DNA from: Fimbriimonadaceae bacterium
Lineage (GTDB): Bacteria; Armatimonadota; UBA10988
Assembly: GCA_020850355.1 (NCBI GenBank)
Contig: JADZEX010000074.1
Coordinates: forward strand, 1-42,547
Reading direction: 5' to 3'
Length of the DNA stretch: 42,547 nt
This document shows positions 31,451 to 39,118 of this stretch, in pieces. How positions within the stretch are numbered: the first letter of the stretch is position 1; each line of letters opens with the position of its first letter. Made by a program: the position numbers and the translations under genes. The notes under the pieces are model-generated. The model worked only from the letters and a program-made list of their open reading frames with translations, did not search any database and was not told the DNA's origin.

Positions 31451-32326
31451 ATGCTGCAGGAGTGGACCGATCCGGATCAGGGGCAGCCGCGAGGGTTGCT
31501 GCCGCTGGATTGCCGCCGCACCATTCAGCGGGCGCCCGGCACGGGCCGGCTGCTCAGCCGCGACGAGGAGCGCGATCTGGCCCAGCGCGTGCAACGCGGC
31601 GACGCCGTCGCGCGGCAGGCCTTCATCGAGTCCAACTTGCGGCTGGTGCTGAGCATCGCCCGCCACTACCTCGGCCGGGGCGTCTCCCTGGCCGATTTGG
31701 TGCAAGAGGGCAGCATCGGGCTGATCCACGCTGTCGACCACTTCGACTGGCGGAAAGGCACTCGATTCAGTACCTGCGCCACCTTGTGGATCAAGCAAGC
31801 GATCCTCCGCGCGCTGCCCGGCCTGCGCCACCCGATCCGGATCCCGAGCCGGCTGCTCCGCGAGGTCGGCGCGCTGGAGGCGGCCACCGAGATGCTGACG
31901 CAGCAACTGCAGCGGCCGCCGACGGCCCGCGAGCTGGAGGCCTACTGCGCCGCCGACGTCACCAGCATTGCCGATCTACGGAGTCTGCCGCTGGACGCCG
32001 TGTCGATCGACGGGTCGGACGAAGATGGCCGCCGCGGGCTGGGCGAACTGCTGGCCGACCCGGCCAGCAGCGGTCACGAGGAGCGCATTCTGGGCAACCT
32101 CGGGCTGCCGGGGCTGGAACAGGCGCTGCAGTGTCTCAGCGAGCGCGAGCGGCAGGTGCTGACGCTGCACTACGGCCTGGGCCGCTTCCGCGAGCACACC
32201 CTCGGCGAGATTGGCCATCTGCTGCATCTCTCGCGGCAAAGGGTGCGCCAGATCGAGGCACTGGCCCTGCGCAAGCTGCGCCAGCAGGTGCCGCGCGACC
32301 GCGACGACCGCCGGGCCTCGGCCTGA
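31451..32326 (+). CDS. RNA polymerase sigma factor of the sigma-70 (RpoD/RpoS-like) family
   Basis: The 291-residue protein has the sigma domains in order. Region 1.2 is at about 33-50 (LLSRDEERDLAQRVQRGD). Region 2 is at about 55-120 (FIESNLRLVLSIARHYLGRG, ADLVQEGSIGLIHAVDHFDWRKGTRFSTCATLWIKQAI), including the -10 recognition helix. A degenerate region 3 follows, then region 4 at about 225-280 (LSERERQVLTLHYGLGRFREHTLGEIGHLL, SRQRVRQIEALALRKLR). It lacks the long region 1.1, so it is an alternative group-2-like factor rather than the housekeeping RpoD. The promoter specificity cannot be told. The ATG at 31451 is the first Met that fits; an earlier in-frame start at 31337 would add a non-homologous extension. 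Confidence 0.9.
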   Translation: MLQEWTDPDQGQPRGLLPLDCRRTIQRAPGTGRLLSRDEERDLAQRVQRGDAVARQAFIESNLRLVLSIARHYLGRGVSLADLVQEGSIGLIHAVDHFDWRKGTRFSTCATLWIKQAILRALPGLRHPIRIPSRLLREVGALEAATEMLTQQLQRPPTARELEAYCAADVTSIADLRSLPLDAVSIDGSDEDGRRGLGELLADPASSGHEERILGNLGLPGLEQALQCLSERERQVLTLHYGLGRFREHTLGEIGHLLHLSRQRVRQIEALALRKLRQQVPRDRDDRRASA

Positions 32327-32332
32327 GGGTCC

Positions 32333-32752
32333 TCAGAACCCGTTGCCCGCGAAGCCCTTGCCCGCCTGCGACGCCAGCAGCATGTCGTTGAGTTCCTGCG
32401 CAATCGCCGTCATGAACTCCATCGAGCTGGCCTGCAACGGGTTCGACTTGTACTGCGCGGTGGCCTTGTCGATCAAGCCGCCCAGCCGTAGCCGCAGGAT
32501 CTGCTGGAACTGCTGTCCCGAGTCCGGGAGCGCTGTCAGGCGCTGTTTGGCCTCACCCGCGAACCAGTCGAAGAAGGCCGGCAACTGGCTGCGGTCAGCC
32601 GCCGCCTTGCCCAACATGCCGTTGCTCTCGGTGAGCAGCAGGCTGAAGCCCTCATCGAAGCGGTCGACCAACTGCATCTGACGGTACGACATGCCGCCCA
32701 GCACCGCCAGCAGGGCGATCCCTGCCAGCCAGGCCTTCACTCGCCAGGTCAT
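32333..32752 (-). CDS. Hypothetical membrane-anchored protein
   Basis: The 139-residue protein is not recognised. It starts with MTWRVKAWLAGIALLAVLGGMSY, a single hydrophobic segment that fits a signal anchor or signal peptide. It then has a helical, charged region (about 25-139) with no cysteines and a Gly-rich end KGFAGNGF. It resembles small exported helical proteins of unknown function. It faces the sigma-factor gene tail to tail, six bases apart, and is transcribed divergently from the next region. A four-helix sensor or adhesion-like role is pure speculation. Reading frame and codon use look like a real gene. Confidence 0.6.
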   Translation of the reverse strand: MTWRVKAWLAGIALLAVLGGMSYRQMQLVDRFDEGFSLLLTESNGMLGKAAADRSQLPAFFDWFAGEAKQRLTALPDSGQQFQQILRLRLGGLIDKATAQYKSNPLQASSMEFMTAIAQELNDMLLASQAGKGFAGNGF

Positions 32753-33030
32753 CAGCAGCTACCTCTCAGACTCATCCGGCTGTCAGTTTCGCGGCGGCGG
32801 CGCGCCGTTACACTGCGCGGCCTAGTCGCGGCCCGGCGGGCGTCACCCGAGCGCGCCGGCAACGGGCAGCCCGACTCGCCGCCGGCCGGCTGCATTTCGT
32901 TGCCGTTACAGGAGGCGCAAATCCCGATTTCCGGCGATGATCCTGGCGCGGCGGATCTGCCGCGGGTAGCGCCCGGCGTGCTAAGATACCGCGTTGTCGC
33001 TCGGCGACGCGTTGGCAGAGGTGGAGCTCG
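32753..33030. other. Intergenic region with a divergent promoter
   Basis: No gene is seen here. TGCTAAGAT (32979-32987) is an extended -10 box for the plus-strand 79-codon gene. A GGCGC...GCGCC inverted repeat (32946-32974) with an inner GCGGC/GCCGC pair lies just upstream. A TTACACT near 32809-32815 may be a second -10-like box. Confidence 0.4.
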
Positions 33031-33270
33031 ATGTACATCTACGCGCTGGGATACCGTAACCCCTACCAGGGTGATAAGCCGTTCGTGCTGTTCCTCGCCG
33101 CGCAGCGGCTGCTCCGGCGCGATGAGGCGTTGGCGGCGGCGGTCGAAACGGTGCGCAACGACTCGTTCGGCAACGAGTGGGTCGACGCGGTGTCGCAGGG
33201 CGCGCTGTGCGGGCCGCTGGAGGTCGACGGCAACCTGCCCCAGCCGACGATTGCGGTGGTCGTGGACTGA
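33031..33270 (+). CDS. Small hypothetical protein (79 residues)
   Basis: The protein begins MYIYALGYRNPYQGDKPFVLFLAAQRLL. It is not recognised and has no membrane segment or metal motif. It is mildly acidic and ends in a hydrophobic strand (TIAVVVD). GGTGGAG lies five bases before the ATG at 33031, and a promoter-like TGCTAAGAT precedes it. This spacing, and codon use like the neighbours, support a real gene despite the small size. It faces the FmdB-type gene tail to tail with six bases between stops. Confidence 0.6.
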   Translation: MYIYALGYRNPYQGDKPFVLFLAAQRLLRRDEALAAAVETVRNDSFGNEWVDAVSQGALCGPLEVDGNLPQPTIAVVVD

Positions 33271-33276
33271 CCACGG

Positions 33277-33501
33277 TCAGCGGTGGCAACAACACCCGGC
33301 GCCGCACCCGTGGCCGGCTGCGGCAGGCGCGCTGGAGCTCGACTTCGGTCCGGCGACGGCCGCGGCGAAGGTCGAGAAGACTCGCTCCGTTTCGTGTGAA
33401 CCACATTCGGGGCACTCGTGGCCGGAGCGCTCGGCGTCGCGCTTTTGCAGCAGCGTGAAGACCTGCTCGCAGCCGGCGCACTTGTACTCGAAGAACGGCA
33501 T
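33277..33501 (-). CDS. FmdB-family zinc-ribbon protein
   Basis: The 74-residue protein has the FmdB/CxxC regulatory protein pattern: a near-N-terminal MPFFEYKCAGCEQVF (Cys8, Cys11) and HECPECGSHE (Cys30, Cys33), which together bind one zinc. A Ser/Ala-rich region and a Cys/His-rich tail HGCGAGCCCHR follow, typical of this family. The role of these proteins is not settled; the name comes from a formamidase-linked regulator. It is the first gene of a minus-strand series after which the BON, DedA, MtaB and TrxR-like genes lie upstream. The stop of the BON gene is 15 bases before its start. Confidence 0.9.
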   Translation of the reverse strand: MPFFEYKCAGCEQVFTLLQKRDAERSGHECPECGSHETERVFSTFAAAVAGPKSSSSAPAAAGHGCGAGCCCHR

Positions 33502-33516
33502 CGCTGACTCCTTTGC

Positions 33517-33978
33517 CTAGGCCAACACCTGCAAGCGGTTGACCACCTCCCGCTGCGGCGCCAGGCCGACGGCGACCCGCGCCGCCATCACCCCGCCGGG
33601 CACATCGGGCGTGCGGCCAGCCAGAAACACTGTACCACCCCTGGCGGTGACGCGGATCAGATTGCTGTTGGTGCCCGGACAACGCCGCAGCCGCGTCGCG
33701 ACTGCCCCGGCCAGCGTCTCCGCAGCCAGGCTGCGCGTCGCCGGCGGTTGGTCCGGCCAGGGCCGGTGGATCCGCATCTGCAGGGCGATCCGCGCGGTGC
33801 TCAGCACATCGCCGGCGAACTGGAACTCCCAGCCCGGCATCGCCTGCAACAACCAGCGCAAGCGCTCCTCGCCGCCGGCTGCCGTCACCGCCTCCAGGAC
33901 CTCGTCCTTGTCGGCCGGGAAGGGCACCGCGGTCAGCAGGCCGTCGAGCCGCGCCAGCAGACCTTCGTCGACGCTCAC
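33517..33978 (-). CDS. DUF2795 and BON-domain protein
   Basis: The 153-residue protein has an N-terminal segment (about 10-60, LLTAVPFPADKDEVLEAVTAAGGEERLRWLLQAMP) that matches the DUF2795 pattern. It is followed by a C-terminal half (about 85-153, including LIRVTARGGTVFLAGRTPDVPGGVMAARVAVGLAPQREVVNRL) that reads like a BON domain, which binds phospholipid or protein partners at the cell envelope. No signal peptide is present. Its GTG start at 33978 overlaps the DedA stop (GTGA). The domain assignments are by eye and moderate; the coupling to a membrane protein gene agrees with an envelope role. Confidence 0.72.
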   Translation of the reverse strand: MSVDEGLLARLDGLLTAVPFPADKDEVLEAVTAAGGEERLRWLLQAMPGWEFQFAGDVLSTARIALQMRIHRPWPDQPPATRSLAAETLAGAVATRLRRCPGTNSNLIRVTARGGTVFLAGRTPDVPGGVMAARVAVGLAPQREVVNRLQVLA

Positions 33979-34634
33979 GACGACTGCGCCTCCGGGCTGG
34001 CCGCGGTGGCGGCGGCGTGGCGGCGCTTTTCGAGCCGTACGTGCAGCCAACTCGGCAGCACCGAGAGGACGATCACCAGGAGGACCAGTCCCAGGAAGAA
34101 GTGGTCGAGTTGCTCCGGCGTCAGGATGTTCTTGAAGAAGGTGCCGACGCCCCAGCCAACCCAGGTGGTGGTGTTGACCCACAGCAGGGCCCCGAAAAGG
34201 TCCCACCAGAAGAACTTGCGGTAAGGCATCGGGGCGGCGCCGGCCACAATCGGCGCGAAGGTCCGCACGAACGGCATGTAGCGCGCCAGGATCACGGTCT
34301 TTACGCCATGCCGCTCGTAGAACGCCTGCGCGGCGAGCAGGTGCTGCCGCTTGAAGAACCGCGAGTCCTCGCGGGCGAACAGCTTCGGGCCGGTCCACCG
34401 CCCGAACCAGTAGCCCGTATTGTCGCCGGCCACCGCCGCCACCGACAGCAGCAGCGTCAGCAGCACCGGATCCAGCAGACCCTTCGAAGCCACCAGCCCG
34501 GCGGTCATCAGGAGGCTGTCGCCCGGCAGGAAGAACCCGAAGAACAGGCCAGACTCGGCAAACACGATGCAGAACAACCCGACGTAGCCGGCCTGGCGGA
34601 CCAGGTCCTCGAGGGCGATGCCAAAGAAACTCAC
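33975..34634 (-). CDS. DedA-family inner-membrane protein
   Basis: DedA/SNARE-associated proteins are inner-membrane proteins, some of which flip phospholipids such as undecaprenyl phosphate. The 219-residue protein has the family motifs FFGFFLPGDSLLMTAG near the first helices, AGDNTGYWFGRWTGPKLF, and the conserved ARYMPFVRTFAPIVAGAAPMPYRKF (the R-F/Y-x-P-x-x-R-T-x-x-P motif). Several hydrophobic segments follow, with a basic C-terminal tail. The GTG start at 34634 has GGAGGC upstream (34641-34646) and overlaps the mtaB stop. It is coupled at its other end to the BON gene. Confidence 0.93.
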   Translation of the reverse strand: MSFFGIALEDLVRQAGYVGLFCIVFAESGLFFGFFLPGDSLLMTAGLVASKGLLDPVLLTLLLSVAAVAGDNTGYWFGRWTGPKLFAREDSRFFKRQHLLAAQAFYERHGVKTVILARYMPFVRTFAPIVAGAAPMPYRKFFWWDLFGALLWVNTTTWVGWGVGTFFKNILTPEQLDHFFLGLVLLVIVLSVLPSWLHVRLEKRRHAAATAASPEAQSS

Positions 34635-36049
34635 GAAACTGCCTCCGCTCTGACGTTGGCCTCCGGCGCCACCTGCAACTGCTCGCCATCCCACCCGCCG
34701 ACGGTCACTTCGACCTCGGCTCCCAGCGGCCCGGACCAGGGCACGGTCATCCGCAAGTAGTCGCGGGTCAGTCCGCGTCCGCCGGCGTCGTCGTGCGCCT
34801 CGAGCAGCACCGTCACCCGCCGGCCCACCCGGCGCCTCGCGAAACGGGCCCGCAGCTCGGTCCGCAGGGCCAGCAGCTCGCGCACCCGCGCCTGCTTCTC
34901 CGCCGGCGGCACATCGTCGGTCAAGGCCGCCGCGGCGGTGCCGGGTCGGGGCGAGTAGGGGAAGACGTGCAGGTCGGCCAGCGCCAACTCCTCGACCAGC
35001 GCCACCGTCGCCGCGAACTGGGCCGTCGTCTCGCCAGGATAACCGACCAGCACGTCGGTGGCCAGGGCGAGGTCGCCCAGGGCCGCCCTGGCCTGGGCGA
35101 CCAGCTCGCGGAACCGGCGCACCGTGTAGCCGCGCCGCATCGCCCGCAGCACGGCGTCGTCACCCGCCTGCAGCGGCAGGTGGAGATGCTCGCAGACTGG
35201 CGGCAGGTCGGCCAGCAGGCCCCACAGGTCGGGGCCGATGTCGAGGGGCAGCAGCGAGCTGAGGCGCAGGCGGGCCAGGCCGGGCAGGCCGGCCAGGGCG
35301 GTCAACAGATCCTGCAACGGCCGGTGCCGCGACCCGCGCCGGTGCGGGTCGTCCCAGCCGTAGGCCCCCAGGCGGATGCCGCAGAGCACCAGCTCGCTGG
35401 TGCCCTCTACCAGCCGGCGGCGGGCCTCGTCAACCACCGCGGCCAGCGGCCGCGAGCGGTGCCCGCCGCGCACCTGCGGCACGATGCAGTAGCCGCAGAC
35501 ATGCTCGCAGCCGTCCTGCACCTTCAGCATCGCGCGCACCCGCCGCGGTGCCGCCGCAGCCGGTGATGCCGGCGGCAGCAGTCCGAGCGCGCGGCGCCGG
35601 CGCAGCTCCAACAGCACCGCCGCGGGGAGCGTCTCGCGGTCGCGCGTGCCGCGGACCACCTCGACCTCAGGCAACGCCTCGAAAACCGCCCGGCCGACGC
35701 CCGCGGTGTAGCACCCGGTCACCGCCACCACCGCCTCAGGATGCTCCGCCGCCAGGCCGCGGACCAGCTTGCGGGCCTTGCGGTCGGCCACCAGCGTCAC
35801 TGTGCAGGTGTTCACGACGTAGGCGTCGGCCGGCTGGCCGTCGGCCACCACCGCGCAGCCGGCAGCCCGGAACGCGGCCGCCAGGTGGTCGCTGTCTGCC
35901 TGGTTGACCTTGCAGCCAAGCGTCCGGAAGGCGACCCGAAAGCCGCCGCCGGCGAGGTCAGGCGGGGGGCTGGGGGACGACGTCGAAATCGTGGAACTCC
36001 TTGCCCTTCTCGATGGACAGAATGTCGAGCGCCACGGCCGCGCCCTCAC
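34631..36049 (-). CDS. mtaB: tRNA t6A37 methylthiotransferase MtaB (start uncertain)
   Basis: MtaB is a radical-SAM enzyme that adds a methylthio group to t6A37 of tRNAs, using two Fe-S clusters. The N-terminal UPF0004 domain has three cluster cysteines, LGCKVN (Cys46), VVNTCTVT (Cys82) and TGCYTAG (Cys113). The radical-SAM site is C-x3-C-x2-C in CEHVCGYC (Cys181, 185, 188), and the C-terminal TRAM-like part is present. Homology begins near FRVAFRTLGCKVN, about residue 37. Between the homologous region and the GTG at 36049 I see no ATG, GTG or TTG in frame, so the real start is either 36049 (overlapping the TrxR-like gene by 92 bases) or a non-standard codon. MiaB proper is less likely given the LGCKVNQ form. 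Confidence 0.87.
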   Translation of the reverse strand: MRARPWRSTFCPSRRARSSTISTSSPSPPPDLAGGGFRVAFRTLGCKVNQADSDHLAAAFRAAGCAVVADGQPADAYVVNTCTVTLVADRKARKLVRGLAAEHPEAVVAVTGCYTAGVGRAVFEALPEVEVVRGTRDRETLPAAVLLELRRRRALGLLPPASPAAAAPRRVRAMLKVQDGCEHVCGYCIVPQVRGGHRSRPLAAVVDEARRRLVEGTSELVLCGIRLGAYGWDDPHRRGSRHRPLQDLLTALAGLPGLARLRLSSLLPLDIGPDLWGLLADLPPVCEHLHLPLQAGDDAVLRAMRRGYTVRRFRELVAQARAALGDLALATDVLVGYPGETTAQFAATVALVEELALADLHVFPYSPRPGTAAAALTDDVPPAEKQARVRELLALRTELRARFARRRVGRRVTVLLEAHDDAGGRGLTRDYLRMTVPWSGPLGAEVEVTVGGWDGEQLQVAPEANVRAEAVS

Positions 36050-36515
36050 CCGCAGCGATCACGGCCTGGGTCTTGTGCTTCCGCGCCGTCCAGCCCAGGG
36101 CGTAGACCTTGTCCAACGAGGTGCGTCCGTCGCGGTCGACCAGTACCACGCCCTGCTCGTCGCGGGCCAGGCCCAGTTGATCGACGAGTTCGCGCTTGGA
36201 GCCGATGGCCAGCACCAGATACCGCCCGCGGCTCGCGCCGTCGGCAGTCTGCACCGTGAAGCCAGCGGCAGCGGCCGCCAGCCCGGTCACCTCGGCCTGC
36301 CGCAGCACGGCGCCCTGCGCGCTGACCTGCTCGCGCGCGACCCGCTGAAACTCACTGCCGCTGATCGCGGGGATCCCGAGGTAGTTGTAGACCATCGCCC
36401 GGTGCATCGGGGTGCCATCGACGCCGCACACCTCGACGCTCAACCCGCACTTTGCCAACAGCAGCGCCGCGCTCAGGCCGCCAGGCCCATCGCCCACCAC
36501 CAGCACATCCTGCAT
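35958..36515 (-). CDS. FAD-dependent thioredoxin-reductase-like protein lacking the redox CxxC and NADPH domain
   Basis: The 185-residue protein starts with a dinucleotide fold VLVVGDGPGGLSAALLLAKCG (4-24). It continues with the TrxB-like FAD region, including VYNYLGIPAISGSEFQRVAREQ, LVLAIGSK, and a final DKVYALGWTARKHKTQAVIAAGEGAAVALDI that corresponds to the C-terminal FAD-binding motif. Compared with TrxB (about 310 residues) the whole NADPH domain with its CATC pair is absent, so it cannot reduce thioredoxin in the usual way. Intact reading of both ends suggests a genuine small family rather than a pseudogene. The ATG at 36515 has a GGAGG site upstream. It heads the mtaB-dedA operon. Confidence 0.85.
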   Translation of the reverse strand: MQDVLVVGDGPGGLSAALLLAKCGLSVEVCGVDGTPMHRAMVYNYLGIPAISGSEFQRVAREQVSAQGAVLRQAEVTGLAAAAAGFTVQTADGASRGRYLVLAIGSKRELVDQLGLARDEQGVVLVDRDGRTSLDKVYALGWTARKHKTQAVIAAGEGAAVALDILSIEKGKEFHDFDVVPQPPA

Positions 36516-36651
36516 CTCTGCGCTCCTCCATCGTCTCAAGCGGTTATTATGGGGCCGTTGTGGTCAGGCGTCGACGCTCCTGGCCGCGTGACACCGGCGA
36601 CCCGAGCAGGCGGCCTGACGCGGCCCGGGCCGTCCCGAGGGGATCCAAGCG

Positions 36652-37824
36652 ATGCGTATCACTGCTGTCGAGACCCACGTCTGTCACTGTTACCGCGCCA
36701 ACTGGGTGTTCGTGCGCGTGCTCACCGACGAGGGCCTGCACGGCATCGGCGAGGCGACCCTCGAGATGCGCGAGCCGACCGTCGCCGCGGCGGTCCACGA
36801 GCTGGAGCGCCACCTGATCGGGCGCGACCCGCACAACATCGAGGCCATTTGGCACGAGGCCTACCGCGACAGCTACTGGCGCGGCGGGCCGGTCTTGATG
36901 ACGGCCCTCTCGGGAGTCGAGATGGCGCTCTGGGACCTCAAAGGCAAGGCCCTCGGGGTGCCTGTCTGGCAGCTCCTCGGCGGCCAATGCCGGGACCGCG
37001 TGCCGTGCTACGCCAACGGCTGGTTCGCCCCCGCGAAGACCCCCGCGGAGTTTGCCGCCAAAGCCAAGGTGGCGGTCGCCCAGGGCTTCCAGGGACTCAA
37101 GTGGGACCCCTTCGGCAGCGCCTACCGCACCATCAGCAAGCCTGACCTGCGCCAGGCGGTGGCCTGCGTGCAGGCCGTCGCGGAGGCGGTCGGGCCAGCG
37201 GTGAACATCCTGATCGAGGGCCACGGCCGGTTCGACGTGCCGACCGCCATCCGGATCGCGCACGCGCTGGAGGACTTCGACATCACCTGGTTCGAGGAGC
37301 CGATCATGCCCGACCATCCCGAGGGCATGGCCGAGGTGGTCCGCCGCAGCCGGGTCCCGATTGCCGGCGGCGAGAGGCTCTACAGCCGCTGGGACGCGCG
37401 GACCTACCTGGAGCAGGGCTGCGCCGACATCCTGCAGCCCGACGTCAGCCACGTCGGTGGGGTCGGCGAACTGAAGAAGATTGCCGCGATGGCCGAGACC
37501 TACAGCCGGATGGTCTGCCCCCACAACCCCATCGGCCCGGTCGCCAACGCCGCCACGCTGCACCTGGCGGCCTGCGTCCCGAACTTCTGGCTGCTCGAAA
37601 CGATGAACACCGACGTGCCCTGGCGGCGCGCGGTGACCACCGAGCAGGTCTACTTCGAAAACGGCGAAATGCTCGTTCCGACGGCGCCCGGGCTGGGGTT
37701 GGACCTGAACCTGGAAGCGATTGCCGCGCACCCCTATGAGCAGCGTAACCTGCGGCACTACGTCGGCACGCTGACCGCGATCCGGCCGCCCGACGCGGTG
37801 GGGTGGTTTGTCGGGCAGGAGTAG
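36652..37824 (+). CDS. Mandelate racemase/enolase superfamily sugar-acid dehydratase (galactonate dehydratase-like)
   Basis: Members remove water from acid sugars after proton abstraction next to a carboxylate. The 390-residue protein has the enolase-superfamily capping domain and barrel: SGVEMALWDLKGKALGVPVWQLLGG, GLKWDPFG (Lys150), metal ligands Glu189 (ILIEGHGRFD, with His191), Glu215 (WFEEP) and Glu241 (AGGERLY), and catalytic His291 in CPHNPIGPV. The pattern is like D-galactonate dehydratase (DgoD) with E-x-H instead of D-x-H at the first ligand, so the precise acid is open. It stands alone with the two 2-hydroxyacid dehydrogenases elsewhere in the window as possible partners. The ATG at 36652 has GAGGGG about ten bases upstream. 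Confidence 0.92.
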   Translation: MRITAVETHVCHCYRANWVFVRVLTDEGLHGIGEATLEMREPTVAAAVHELERHLIGRDPHNIEAIWHEAYRDSYWRGGPVLMTALSGVEMALWDLKGKALGVPVWQLLGGQCRDRVPCYANGWFAPAKTPAEFAAKAKVAVAQGFQGLKWDPFGSAYRTISKPDLRQAVACVQAVAEAVGPAVNILIEGHGRFDVPTAIRIAHALEDFDITWFEEPIMPDHPEGMAEVVRRSRVPIAGGERLYSRWDARTYLEQGCADILQPDVSHVGGVGELKKIAAMAETYSRMVCPHNPIGPVANAATLHLAACVPNFWLLETMNTDVPWRRAVTTEQVYFENGEMLVPTAPGLGLDLNLEAIAAHPYEQRNLRHYVGTLTAIRPPDAVGWFVGQE

Positions 37825-37877
37825 CTGCGCAGCGGACCGAATGCCGCGGTCGGGCGGCCGGTGGAGACCACGGACCA

Positions 37878-39118
37878 TGCTGCACTATCTCGGGCTGCGA
37901 GGCATCGGCCCGGCCCCCGAACTGGACCTGGAGTTCGGCGACCGGCTCAACCTGCTGACCGGTGACAACGGCCTGGGGAAGAGCTTCGTGCTGGATGTGG
38001 CCTGGTGGGTCCTGACCCGCACCTGGGCCCGCCGGATGGTGGTGCCGCGCGTCGGCGCCACGAAGCCGACGATCAGGTTCGGCTACGGCAAGCGGACGGC
38101 TGGCGACTTGGATGGCGAGAGCCAGTTCAGCCGCGAGAAACAGGCTTGGACAGTCCAGCGCGGCCGGCCGGCAGTGCCGGGTCTGGTGCTCTACGCGCAA
38201 GTCGACGGCGGCTTCGCGGTGTGGGATCCGGCGCGCAACTACTGGCGCGACGCAGACCGCAGCCGTCCGGCCGCCTACCACCTGGCGGCGGCCGAAGTCT
38301 GGGAGGGCAACCGGCAGTGTGAGGGGTTGATCCGCGACTGGGCCTCCTGGCAGCGCGAGCAGGGCGACCGCTTCCGGTTGTTGCGGGCGGTGCTGGAGCG
38401 GCTCTCGCCGTCGCCGGAGGAGACGCTGCAGCCGGGCGACCTGGTGCGAATCCTGGCCGACGACCCGCGCGACTACCCGACTCTGCGGATGCCTTACGGC
38501 GAGGACGTCGCCGTGGTCCATGCGTCCGCGGGCATGCGGCGGATCCTCGCGCTGGCCTACTTGCTGGTGTGGGCCTGGCACGAACACCGCCTGGCGGCGG
38601 AGCTGCGCGGCCAGCCGGCGAGCAACGAGATCATCTTCCTGGTCGACGAGATTGAGGCCCATCTGCATCCGCAGTGGCAACGGCGCATCGTGCCGGCCTT
38701 GTTGGGGCTGTTGACCACCCTCACCGATCACGCCGACGCGCGGGTCCAACTGCTTACCGCGACGCACTCGCCGCTGGTCCTGGCCTCGGCCGAAGACGAC
38801 TTCGATCCAGCGCAGGACCGGCTCTTCACCTTCGACTTGCAGGACTCCGCCGTGCGGGTGATCGACGACGGCTTCGCGGCGCGTGGCACGGCCGACAACT
38901 GGCTGACCTCGGCTGCCTTCGGACTGCGCTCGGCGCTGGGCTCGGTGGAGCAGGAGCAGCTTCTCAGCGACCTTTCGATGGCCTCGCTGCAACCGGACCT
39001 GACGCGCGAGCAGTGGACGGCCCTCCGGCAGCGGCTGGCGGAGTCGTCGCTCGCCGAGACCGATCCGGCGCGGGCCCGTTGGCATGCCCTGGGCGTCCGG
39101 CGAGGATGGCTGGAATGA
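37878..39118 (+). CDS. AAA ATPase of a Septu-like defence cassette (PtuA-like)
   Basis: The 413-residue protein is an SMC/OLD-type ATPase: an opening strand LRGIGPAPELDLEF, Walker A GDNGLGKS (29-36), an ABC-type signature-like SAGMRR (217-222), Walker B EIIFLVDEIEAHLHP (251-265, Asp257, Glu258) and the H-loop TATHSPLVL (295-303). The gap between A and B (about 200 residues) is shorter than in SMC proteins and fits PtuA and related defence ATPases. It would sense or control cleavage by its partner. The next gene starts within its stop (ATGA), and it encodes an HNH nuclease, which is the PtuA-PtuB arrangement. No reverse transcriptase or other retron part is adjacent. A general AAA_21 ATPase is the alternative. 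Confidence 0.82.
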
